Origin: Prostheceraeus crozeri
Taxonomy: Eukaryota > Platyhelminthes > Polycladida > Euryleptidae
NCBI GenBank assembly: GCA_907163375.1
Contig: CAJQUW010017007.1
Span: 1 to 64,000, forward strand
Direction of reading: 5' to 3'
DNA: 64,000 nucleotides
How positions within the stretch are numbered: position 1 is the first letter of the stretch; every line of letters begins with the position of its first letter. The translations under genes were made by a program, and so were the position numbers. Under the pieces are notes generated by a model. That model did no database searches, had not been told where the DNA came from, and worked only from the letters and a program-made list of their open reading frames with translations. Positions 1-8,630 of the stretch are shown one piece after another.

Positions 1-1199
1 CCGGTATCCACGATTGGTGTACTTACTATAAGAAGGAGGGGAGATCAATCAATAGCCTATCAGATGTGATGAGCTCGAGAGAAGGTACTTGGGATATCCT
101 TTTCAAAGTTGAATGGGGACTATATTATGGTCGACACAAGGATAATAATAAATAGCCTCTCTCTCCATGCATATGGAATCCATCCTTATATATTCCAAAC
201 CAGCAACGAGAACGACATAATTGATCAAAATCCTTAACAGTAGTGGTTACGAAGCGCAAGTGGGAGAAAGGAATTGCTAATCAAAAACGCTAAATCAAAG
301 AAGGAGAATTATAGTCCTTTCCTAACTCTCCTACCCTATGACAATTCGCTTTTATGTGGCTTTGAGTGTCGTAGACGTGGTCTTCATTAGCATACATTTT
401 ACTTCTTCGTTTGCCATTCATATCATTTGTGTATTTTGTCGTGAAAAGCAATCGATGTAATTATTTCATTTTGTAATATGTTATAGAACGCTTCCTTAGA
501 TGTGTAATTTCCGTTTTAGGCTTTTCTATCATCATCTTTATGGATTGTGAGGGTTGAACCTGATACAGGAGCTCAGTGCTATTGCTTGATGAACAATTGG
601 ACATATCAGATTGTTAGTGTCTATCATCAACATGCCAAACTTGCGATCCCAATGTTGATCAATGGCGGCGAGGAAAACACATTCATGGATTAATCTGAAA
701 TATTTGCATAGACCTATGGGCTTTTCTTGTGAGAGTGCTCTTTCTTATTGACTTTAAACGATGGTTAGGCTGTTCAATGTTATTATACGCATCTTTTGTT
801 AATAAATCCTTGGTAAGGAGAGGAAAGTATTCAATCTTAATCATTGATGATATTTTGCTCCCGCCTTGGGATAGTAGAGTGAATCAACATTATCATGAAG
901 TCACGAAAAATTTTAAGGATTTGTGTGTTCCTATTTTGTCTGTTCGTTGTAGTAGCTACGTTCATAACCAATGCTTCTTTCCTCCTTACCTCAACACTGC
1001 CAAAGTCCTGTATGGTTATCATTGCTCGCTGTATGATAGTTACCAGCTGTATCTATTTTATCTCTTTCAAACCATTGATTTATAATGTATGATTGTTACC
1101 GTTATTCAATAAATGTTACTATGAGAAGAGTTGTTGTTTTCATGCAATGGATGGGTTAGATAAAGGGCGATCATGTCTTTCTCAAACGACTGCTGAACA
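1..1199. other. Left flank without a supported gene
   Basis: No protein family is recognisable here. The only item worth recording is a 65-codon ATG ORF at 895-1092 (+) with a strongly hydrophobic N-terminal stretch (residues 6-31), which could be a signal anchor but is short enough to be chance. No terminal inverted repeat matching the sequence right of the Polinton was found by eye, so this segment could be flank or the decayed left end of the element. Confidence 0.35.
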
Positions 1200-1925
1200 T
1201 TACGTTTTCATAGGCTAAGTTTAAAAGGAGCTGTTCAAGATTATGTGATAAATTTTCATAAAGATGAGACCGACATCGAAGCAGTGGTCGATGATGCTAG
1301 CACTCTATTTCTAGAGTTAATGAATACATTCTCTGATAGCTTTATCATGGCGCGATTAGTTGCGAAAATTAAGTTTAGTCATTTTGGAAAGGAAGAGGTG
1401 GAAAGTCGTCTTTCCATTTTGCTTCTTATTCAATGGAAAGTGTGTAGATCACCCCAACAGATTTTTTTTAAAAGGGACATATGATAAAAATTGCGCGAAG
1501 TCTTAACGCATTTAACCATCATGGTAGCAGTCTAGTGATTGAAGCGATTTCAGATATTCACATTCAACTTTCCATAAAGAAAAATTGAAAATGCAGTGGT
1601 ACTTGATTGTAGCACAACTGGTTTTCGAGCTATGTCTGCTCACTCTCGAAGTATATTCCTTCTGTACATGCGTCTATTATTTAGAAAAGGCTAGCAAATT
1701 CATATCTTCAAAAAGACTTGCTATAGACATCTGTAACGGTGAAACTATGTGTTGCGCTGTATGTAAGCGAAAGGATGGAAATGAAAAGCGCATCTTCAAG
1801 AGATGTAAGCATGCTTTTTGTCAACGCTGTTTCATACGTAATTGCATTCAACTTTTGCCAATGTAACCACTGTGATATTGCTCATTTCGAGTGTCACTTA
1901 TGTTTTATTCTCGCTAATAGTTAGT
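1200..1925 (+). pseudogene. Decayed fragments beside the Polinton, including a RING-like zinc motif
   Basis: Several short reading frames with protein-like composition lie here. The piece at 1245-1484 faintly resembles the helical N-terminal domain of Polinton-type PolB proteins. The piece around 1740-1840 contains C-x2-C followed by C-x-H-x2-C-x2-C, the first part of a RING-type zinc finger. This could be an accessory gene captured by the neighbouring Polinton or a remnant of another element. It is a fossil and no whole gene is supported. The RING assignment rests on cysteine and histidine spacing alone. Confidence 0.3.
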
Positions 1926-2179
1926 ACATATGCAAATGTGGTAAGATAGGTTTTAGCAAAGGGACTAACACGGGAAAAATGGCTGAAACGTAAAATGATC
2001 GAAACGTTTAATAAGTCAAAAGTTTGGTCTTCAGCCATTCAAGCTCTTCCGACGAATGAAAGCAAATAGCGATATTATGCTATACGCCATGCTTATGATA
2101 AATTCATTTGTGAAATTATTTCTCATGTGAGGAAGTTGAGGACGAAGAAATTAGCGCCAAAAACAACGAAAGTTACTTA

Positions 2180-2366
2180 AATAAAAAAAAGGGCGATATG
2201 CTTTTATTTTTTTTACGAAATTGCGTTTCATCTCCAATCTAATGTCGCCCTTCAAAGAAAGAGGAAAACTCTAACACAAAAGGGCGGTTTCCTTTCAGCA
2301 ATACTTCCAATGATAGCTCCTGCCGTGGGCAACCTATTGGGTAATATCTTTGGCTCTAAGCGTTAA
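2180..2366 (+). pseudogene. Polinton pVI-like small protein, fragment
   Basis: This fragment ends in a glycine-rich hydrophobic segment of the form KGGFLSAILPMIAPAVGNLL followed by a short basic end. That layout, a helical region followed by a Gly/Ala/Ile-rich amphipathic tail, is common in a small Polinton and adintovirus protein compared with adenovirus pVI. It sits directly upstream of the ATPase remnant, as in related elements. It is a fossil and the N-terminal part is poorly preserved. The family call is by motif and position. Confidence 0.4.
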
Positions 2367-2424
2367 TTATGCAAATGTTGAATCTCAAAGTAATAAAATG
2401 GATTTCAGACTTCAATGTGATAAA

Positions 2425-2945
2425 GTCTGACTGTATCAGGTCCATCTCATGCAGGTAAAACTGTTTTCACGCTGAATTTATTGGATAAAAGAAGGGAGTT
2501 GTTTAAGGAACCTATCAATCGAGTGATTTGGTGTTATGGTATTTATCAACCGTCGCTGTTTCAGGAATTGCAAAGTCGCAACTTTATTCGACATGGAAGG
2601 TTAAAGGAATTATTCCAGTGGATAAACTTCAGTCTAATGATGTTGTTGTATTGGATGATTTATTAAAAGAAAGTAAGAATTCAAAAGATGTTACAGATAT
2701 GTTCACTCGCGCAGCACACCATAAAAGGTGCTTTATTCATCTATATTACACAAAATTTGTTTCCTGATGGAAAAGAAGCTCGTACACGAAACCTGAATAC
2801 ACACTATTATGCTATTTTCAAGAATCCGCGAGATAAAAGTCAATTTGAAATTTTAGCGCGACAAGTTGCACCCAGAGGATCAAAAGCCTTAATTGAAATT
2901 TTTCAAGCAGCTACTGAAAAAACCATACGGTTACTTATTCATTGA
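2425..2945 (+). pseudogene. Polinton packaging ATPase (FtsK/HerA type), fossil
   Basis: A Walker A-like loop (GPSHAGKT) is readable near 2440, and a Walker B-like hydrophobic run ending in DD (VVVLDDLL) lies about 70 residues on. The later segment, with T-R-x-x-H and a predicted strand rich in hydrophobics, fits the A32/FtsK-HerA packaging ATPases of Polintons, which pump the genome into the capsid. The gene is clearly broken. Its place left of the integrase and capsid genes is usual for the family. Confidence 0.7.
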
Positions 2946-3169
2946 CTTTACGCAAGAGTGTCCGGAAGAATTTAGATTTCGAAGTGATATTTTGAAAACT
3001 CCCATGATTATCTACAAACTATGAGTTCTTATTCTCGCATGATTGTTATTCCTTTCTCTTTATTTTTTTTACGTAATTACCCTTGCTTTCTTCTAATTAT
3101 TTATTCTTCCTTTCTTTTGTTCTTTATACCTTCATTATTTATTTACTATCTCCAGGATTGAATATGTAC
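2946..3169. other. Spacer in the Polinton
   Basis: A T-rich spacer (runs of T, with TTTATTTTT and TTTATT words) lies between the ATPase remnant and the next fragment. No gene is seen. Confidence 0.4.
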
Positions 3170-3816
3170 AATTGACTGCCATGCAGCAAGTAAAGCAACC
3201 TCTTGCAAATCAAATGTATAGGAAAGAAATAGATTATCAGCAAAATGTTCACATCAAAGATCCACATCGTGCTGTATTATTACAATCGGAAACTGTTTGA
3301 GCAATTGAAAAACTTGAAGAATAAGATGCGTGACTCTGTATCGACTGCTACACCTTTAGCATCTCGCGCACATGCCATATCTCTTTTCAACAGTATTGAA
3401 CCAAGTATCTCAATGTAAATGATAGAGGAGAAATCATTACAGATGAAAATAAAGTGATTGATGCTTCACGTTATGAAGACTTGATTCAGTATGCGACACG
3501 TAGAAAGCGCCGTCAGGGCTATGTTCCACCTGGTTGGTCATACTTTCTTAAACTATTGAAAAAGCATAATGTGCCAAAATTTGCTTTAAATAATGAGACA
3601 TTGAAAGAACTTGATTCAACAGTGGCTACTACTCCAATGCTTCAGGCGATGAAAATGCCAACAAATTGGTTTAAGACGTCACCTGCTACATCCCCTCCCA
3701 CACTCACTAAGCAAACAAGAGGAAGAACTCGACGTAGATCTACATCGCCACTAAAACTGGTAAAAGGAAAACGTAAAACAGCTCCTCCTAGGAAATACAT
3801 GTTCTCAGACTATTAA
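3170..3816 (+). pseudogene. Polinton hypothetical protein with basic tail, fragmentary
   Basis: The best preserved part (3454-3816, about 120 residues) has an aromatic/proline motif RQGYVPPGWSYFL followed by KKHNVPKFALNN and ends in a very basic, Ser/Pro-rich tail (RGRTRRRST, KGKRK). Similar proteins with a PPGW-like motif sit next to the integrase in other Polintons, but their function is not known to me. The basic tail suggests nucleic-acid binding or nuclear entry. It is a fossil and parts upstream are decayed. Confidence 0.45.
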
Positions 3817-3899
3817 TATGAAGCAGATGTGTTGCTTGCCATGTAATGAGCCGCCAGAGGTGAATGTCGTTGTCACTTGCACTTGCTGCGCCAGCTCTC

Positions 3900-5100
3900 A
3901 TAATGAAACCCCTAAGCAATGTGAACACGATCGCAAAACCGCTAAAGCTAAATGCTGCAGTTGTTGTAAATGTAGAAAGGCAAGAAAACAAAAAGATGAG
4001 AAGGAGGAAAAAGAGTCAGCCGTCATCGACTGAACGTTTGAAGTCAATCTATTATGATGTAAAACATCCGGCAGGATTTGCATCTATCAAGAAATTATCA
4101 AAGCGAGTGGTCTTCCACAATCACAAGTGAAACGATGGTTAAAGGGTCAGGCTACCTATACACTCCACAAACAAGCGAAAAAGAAGTACCGCACCCGCCA
4201 TTATATTGTTCATGACATCGATGAACAGTGGCAAGCAGATTTGTGTGATGTTGCCTCCATTTCAAAACATAACTCGGGCAATAATTTTATTTTAACCGTC
4301 ATTGATATTTTCTCGCGTTATGCGTGGGCTCAACCTTTAAAAACTAAAGAAGGGAAAGGAGTAGCAAAAGCATTCCAAACAATTTTTCGAGAAGGTCGCA
4401 TTCCAAAAAGAATTCAGAGTGATCAAGGAAAAGAGTTTGAAAATCAGCATGTGACAAGATTATTTGAGAGGCATGACATTGAGTTGTTTAGTGTAAAGAG
4501 CGCTTATAAAGCTGCACTCGTTGAACGTTTTAATCGCACATTAAAAAATCGCTTGTGGCGACATTTTACTGCCAACTTGACACAAAATTGGACAAAGGTT
4601 CTACAAGATACACTCCATGCCTACAATCACTCTATCCATCGTTCTATTGGACTCAGACCAGTAGATGTAAATGCTGACAATGTAGATAAAGTGCGCGAAT
4701 CATTCCAACGTAAACGCACTCATGTGAAAAGTGATGTGAAAATTGGCGATAAAGTTCGTATCTCAAAAGTGAAAAGTGTTTTTGCTAAAGGGTACCTCCC
4801 GAATTGGACAGAGGAGGTATTTACAGTATCAAGGATTAATCAAAAAGACTCTCCGACCACCTACAAGTTGAAAGATTACGATAATGAAGAAATTGAGGGT
4901 AGCTTTTACCGCGATGAGATTGAGGTAGTCACTGAAAGTGAAACATATTTGGTAGAGAAAATCATTCGATGTAAAAAAACGGCAAGGTGAAGAATGGTGT
5001 CTTGTTAAATGGACTGGTTATCCTTCAAGTATGAACTCTTGGATGCGTCGTGCCGACATCTTTCATCTAAGTGATTCGACAGTGATTCATGCAAAGTTGT
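3900..5100 (+). pseudogene. Polinton integrase (RVE family) with chromodomain-like tail, fossil
   Basis: The core at 4127-4990 carries the D,D-E catalytic triad of retroviral-type integrases: the first Asp in QWQADLCDV, the second in IQSDQGKEFEN, and Glu in AALVERFNRTLK. Upstream lies a basic segment and the short helical motif (STERLKSIYYDVKHPAGF) typical of Polinton integrase N-termini. After the catalytic core comes an SH3-like stretch (GDKVRISK, FTVSRI, YKLKDY). Sequence around 4990-5060 looks like a chromodomain (EWCLVKWTGYP), which Polinton and chromovirus integrases often carry at the C-terminus. The enzyme inserts the element and generates 6-bp target duplications. The copy is a fossil. 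Confidence 0.85.
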
Positions 5101-5126
5101 AACTAACAATGTTTAGGGTTTGAGCT

Positions 5127-5582
5127 ATGAATCCAACTGCCTCATTTTATTCACGACCTCCTATGTAAGTGGTGGAGGACAAATTTACATCGGCGCTCGC
5201 CGTCAACGTGGAGGTAGCATACTTGGTGCACTGAAATCTGTTGTAGCACCTCTCATATCCAATGTCGGTAGATCTTAAAAAACGAAATGTTTTAAGTAAT
5301 GCCGTTGGCTTTGCTGGTGATGTTGCTAGTGATCTTTCCAGAGGTAGAAGTTTTAAGAGCAGTTTGTTGAATCGTGGGAAGGAACGCGGTTTAAAAACAT
5401 TGAAGCAGACCATTGCTGGTGTTACTCAAGGAAAGAAATCACCTAAACGAATGAAAAAAGGAAGGAGGAAACATCGCGGAGCTGGTAAGGTGCGATCTTC
5501 AGTCAAAAGGCATTCACGCAAACGTCGCAGAGGCTCTAATCATTCATCAGGCGCTAAACGACGACGCTGCTATAACTTCTAA
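5127..5582 (+). pseudogene. Polinton basic core-like protein, fragmentary
   Basis: The region begins with a Gly-rich segment (GGGQIYIGARRQRGG) followed by a hydrophobic helix, then a 106-residue frame (5262-5582) that ends in dense Lys/Arg clusters with SRKRRRG and AKRRRC. The pattern of a short hydrophobic helix plus a highly basic tail resembles the adenovirus pX/mu and pVII-like core proteins, and adintoviruses encode comparable proteins beside the capsid gene. A role in genome condensation is inferred. It is a fossil. Confidence 0.5.
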
Positions 5583-5584
5583 TC

Positions 5585-6861
5585 ATGGAGTGTAAAACTT
5601 CCGGTTTTTGTTTGTTCGATCAACAAGCCATACAGACAGATATTCTTAGTTCAAGTATTGTAGATTATCATCCTCGAACAGCTGAGAATGCTGGCCCCAT
5701 TGAATTTGTTATTCCTGGTGGTAGTGATGACTACATAGATTTGAGTTATGCGATGCTTGATTTGAGGTTTAGAATTCAGCAAGCAGATGGAACTGCTATT
5801 GACGATACACATAAAGTTGGTCTGAACAATTTACCATTGACTACATTACTTCGTGATGTTTCTCTAACGATTGGAGAGCAGCAGGTGGAAGGTGGTCAAA
5901 GCGATTATCCCTATAAATCATATTTCAATCATGTATCACAGTTTCATCCAGCAGCACAAAAAAGTCATATGGAAGCCATGGGATGGTACAGAGATGAAGC
6001 AGGAAAATTTGATGTTGAAACAAACAGTGGCTTTGTAAAGCGATCTGCTATGATTAAAGATAGTAGAGTATGTCAGCTATATGGTCCGCTGAATTTAGAC
6101 TTCTTTAGACAGTCAAAGTTTTTACTCTGTAATACCAGCATGCGACTCAAGCTGACATTGAATAAGCCTGAATTTGCGCTGAATGCATTTGCTAAAGTTG
6201 ACAATTTTAGAATTCATGTGGAAGATATTGCACTTTACATTCGTCGAGTAGTACCGAATCCAAGTGTCATTAGAGGGCATGCTGAAGGCCTTAACCGCCA
6301 AAATGCCATTTACCCCGTTCAGCATACAAAGCTTCTCACCTTTACAATTCCGAAAGATCAAAAGAGTTTCATGAAAGATGGCCTCTTTCCATCGGAAGCA
6401 CCGAAGCTCCTCATGGTGGCAATGGTTGAAAATGATGCATTTAATGGTAATATAAAGAAGAATCTTTCAATTTTAAACACAATCAGTTAAGTGAAATTGC
6501 TTTACGTGTAAATGGTGTGAGTCATCCTGGTCCACCCTACAAACCAGATTTTGCTGCGGATCAATTTATGCGCAGTTATGTTGATTTTATGGATGTCTTT
6601 GGCTTTTACAATACGGATGACACCAACGGACTGACTATGAAAGAGTTTAAGAGTGGATATACTATTTATGCATTTGATTTGACTGCTGACAGCGATATTA
6701 GTGCACCCTATCGTCAAGCGAACGTGCCTCATAATATTCGTTTGGATTTGACGTTCAAAAGAACACTACCTGAGACGATCAATGTATTAATTTATGCAGT
6801 CTTCGATTCAAATATTGAAATTACAAAGTATCGTGACGTGATTCTTCAGTATAATCGTTAA
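5585..6861 (+). pseudogene. Polinton major capsid protein (double jelly-roll), fossil
   Basis: Protein sequence across this interval matches the invertebrate proteins annotated as F54H12.2-like, which are Polinton major capsid proteins. Readable marks are the N-terminal IDYHPR/SSIVDY-type segment, GPIEFVIPGGSDDYIDLSYA, LLRDVSLTIGEQQVEGGQSDYPYKSYF, and the C-terminal block with FNTDDTNGLT and DLTADSDISAPY followed by the final strands (LDLTFKRTLPETINVLIYA). Total length (about 420 residues) is that expected for two fused jelly-roll domains that form trimeric capsomers. The copy is broken. The protease follows immediately, as in relatives. Confidence 0.85.
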
Positions 6862-7322
6862 TGAGTTGGTTGACTGCTGACGATATTAAGACTAAAGTGC
6901 AGCGTAATGCAGACGAAGCGACGTTGAAAGCTTTCGATAATGTCTATTCACTCGATACCTTACCACCTGCAGTAAATCACTATCCCATCTTTATTGTGCT
7001 AAACACTCATTCACAGAATTTAGGCGGTGAGCATTGGAAAGCGATCTTTATTGGAGAAGACCGACGTGGTGAACTATTTGACTCTCTTGCTCAACCTCCA
7101 AATATACCAACACAGCAGTGGTTGAGAAAACATACGCGTCAATATCAGCGAAATGAACGCATACTACAACATCCACTTTCATCAACGTGTGGTGCTTTTG
7201 TACTGTACTTCATCTTAAGACGTTTACATGTATCTCGATTTGCATCTGTTATTCAAAACTTTTCATGTAATCCATCCTCTAATGAAAAAATGATTTGTAA
7301 GTTCTATCATGATTTGAAATAA
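6861..7322 (+). CDS. Polinton adenain-like cysteine protease
   Basis: A 153-residue protein that reads whole. It shows the C5/ULP1-type triad: His in GGEHWKAIF (about residue 55), an acidic residue in ELFDSLAQ (about 71), and the nucleophile Cys in SSTCGAFVLYF (about 112). The conserved Gln precedes it in the HPLSSTCG region context. In Polintons and adenoviruses this enzyme matures the capsid proteins. It starts right at the end of the capsid gene and a poly(A) signal AATAAA overlaps its stop (7318-7323), facing a second signal from the convergent TBP-like gene. It belongs to the fossil element but is itself intact. Confidence 0.85.
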   Translation: MSWLTADDIKTKVQRNADEATLKAFDNVYSLDTLPPAVNHYPIFIVLNTHSQNLGGEHWKAIFIGEDRRGELFDSLAQPPNIPTQQWLRKHTRQYQRNERILQHPLSSTCGAFVLYFILRRLHVSRFASVIQNFSCNPSSNEKMICKFYHDLK

Positions 7323-7348
7323 AAACATCATGTTGGAAAAATTGTTTT

Positions 7349-7894
7349 TTATTTTACAATCCGCTGGGTACGTACATACTCAATGAGATAGTCTAGGATC
7401 ATATTTGCTTGTACATGAGATTTTAGTCCAGTAATGATCACTTTACTATTATGAAAGATTGCCACATGCACAGGTAACCAACAACTAATGAGAGCTGCAG
7501 GAAAAAGTTCGGGTTCATAACACAAACTGTAACTGCTGGTACGAATCTTCAAAAATGATAGACTGTCACTCAATTGAGTAGAGATCACCATATTGTCCAC
7601 AGTCAGATTCGACATCACACACCTCTCCCTCTTCCATATCCGACGTAGTAGTCTTTGTAGCTCTAAGCGCATTGACTGCGCCGATGAATGAGAAAGGGCG
7701 CCGAGAATCTGTACAGTCCCATTTGGGAAGAGTTGAAGATTCCGTGAATTGTTCATCTTCACCACTAACATTTGAGGACGGCCCGGGTAATACTTGCTGT
7801 TTGGAAGCTGTTGGTGTAATGTTGTGAGATCGATTTTGGTGTAGAGTCTGAAGCGACGGAGAATGTTGACGATGGTGTAGCGATGGCGCTTCAT
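7349..7894 (-). CDS. Polinton-encoded TBP-like (TATA-binding protein core) gene
   Basis: From the ATG at 7894 the product is 181 residues, the size of the eukaryotic TBP core. Both TBP direct repeats are visible. Repeat 1 has TIVNILRRF, KIDLTTL, SKYYPG and a strand ending FPNGTVQILGA. Repeat 2 has NMVISTQL, then YEPELFPAALI (cellular TBP: YEPELFPGLI), then VAIFHNSKVIITGLKS (cellular: LIFVSGKVVLTGAK). It reads whole. It is the promoter-distal gene of a - strand block, and its 5' part overlaps, in another frame, the C-terminal tail of the PC4-like gene upstream. AATAAA on - overlaps the stop (7348-7353). By homology it would bind TATA-like DNA; viral TBP homologues exist in beta/gamma-herpesviruses (UL87 type) and in white spot syndrome virus. 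Function here is inferred. Confidence 0.82.
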   Translation of the reverse strand: MKRHRYTIVNILRRFRLYTKIDLTTLHQQLPNSKYYPGRPQMLVVKMNNSRNLQLFPNGTVQILGALSHSSAQSMRLELQRLLRRIWKRERCVMSNLTVDNMVISTQLSDSLSFLKIRTSSYSLCYEPELFPAALISCWLPVHVAIFHNSKVIITGLKSHVQANMILDYLIEYVRTQRIVK

Positions 7895-8216
7895 GATGAA
7901 AGAATGAGTAAATTGAGCGATGTACCTTCCTTTTATACTTTTCCCAACTACCTTGATGAAATGTGAAGTTAGTATGAAGTTGGGAATGATAGAGTTGAAT
8001 TCGCCGTTTGTTGACGCGCAGCCAGATGCGATTTCCAATACGTGAATGTCTTTTCATATAGAAGTATTTCAAGTCCTTCATGATATGATGTAGAGATTGA
8101 AAATGACGATAAGATAAAGCAAACTCTCTTCTCACATTTCCAGTTGAATCTTTGAAATAGACGTTTCGATCATGATCCGTTTCAATACGTTGTAGGGAAT
8201 CTAATTTCCAACTCAT
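7566..8216 (-). CDS. Polinton PC4-like protein A with long low-complexity tail
   Basis: A 216-residue frame starting at ATG 8216. Residues 1-108 are a domain shared with the next gene upstream: MSWKLDSLQRIETDHDRNVY, a basic-hydrophobic core, then SYRHFQSLHHIMKDLKYF and WEKYKRKVHRSIYSF. The pattern of a beta segment (D-x-x-GNV-x-F), then ISLS/ITLT-like strand, then an amphipathic helix resembles the single-stranded-DNA-binding PC4/p15 coactivator domain. The rest (residues 109-216) is His/Ser/Thr-rich and overlaps the TBP-like gene in another frame, so it may be a disordered tail or largely non-functional. The role in replication or transcription is a hypothesis. Confidence 0.5.
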   Translation of the reverse strand: MSWKLDSLQRIETDHDRNVYFKDSTGNVRREFALSYRHFQSLHHIMKDLKYFYMKRHSRIGNRIWLRVNKRRIQLYHSQLHTNFTFHQGSWEKYKRKVHRSIYSFFHHEAPSLHHRQHSPSLQTLHQNRSHNITPTASKQQVLPGPSSNVSGEDEQFTESSTLPKWDCTDSRRPFSFIGAVNALRATKTTTSDMEEGEVCDVESDCGQYGDLYSIE

Positions 8217-8238
8217 GGTGCGTGGTAATCATGTCTGA

Positions 8239-8595
8239 TTAAGATTTGCATAGTAGGGCGATGAACTCACGACGAATAAATGTCATGATGGAGCGATGTA
8301 TGTATCTTCTATACTTCTCCCAATTGTATTTGCGAAATGAGAAACAGTTTGCGGAATGAGAATGGTAGATTTGAATTTCATTTCTGTAATGTTGAAGCCA
8401 AACTTGATCACCCAAGGAGATGAATCTTAATGTTTCAAAATATTCCAAATCCCTCATGATATCATTGAGGTTGACAAATTGTCGCCATGTTAATGTAATT
8501 CCTCTTGATGTATGACCATGAGAATTTTTGAAATGTACGTTTCCATCACGATCAACTCTGATATATTGTAGAGAGTCCAAAATCCAAGTCTTCAT
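8239..8595 (-). CDS. Polinton PC4-like protein B
   Basis: A 118-residue product from ATG 8595, paralogous to protein A over its full length. Shared blocks are ILDSLQYIRVDRDGNVHFKN, TLTWRQFVNLNDIMRDLEYF, IQIYHSH and NWEKYRRYIHRSIMTF. The ITLTWRQFVNL segment is close to the PC4 signature ISLTxEQWxxL. Unlike A it ends right after the conserved domain. The start lies only 35 bases from the divergent minor-capsid-like gene (8631), so both promoters must be compact or overlapping. Domain assignment is by eye and needs a profile search. Confidence 0.55.
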   Translation of the reverse strand: MKTWILDSLQYIRVDRDGNVHFKNSHGHTSRGITLTWRQFVNLNDIMRDLEYFETLRFISLGDQVWLQHYRNEIQIYHSHSANCFSFRKYNWEKYRRYIHRSIMTFIRREFIALLCKS

Positions 8596-8630
8596 GATGT
8601 TATGCAAAGTTGCAGATTAGCAATATAAAA

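Noticed and set aside
3818-4033. Cysteine-rich 71-codon frame
   Set aside because: Overlaps the integrase N-terminal region in another frame; its cysteines follow from base composition.
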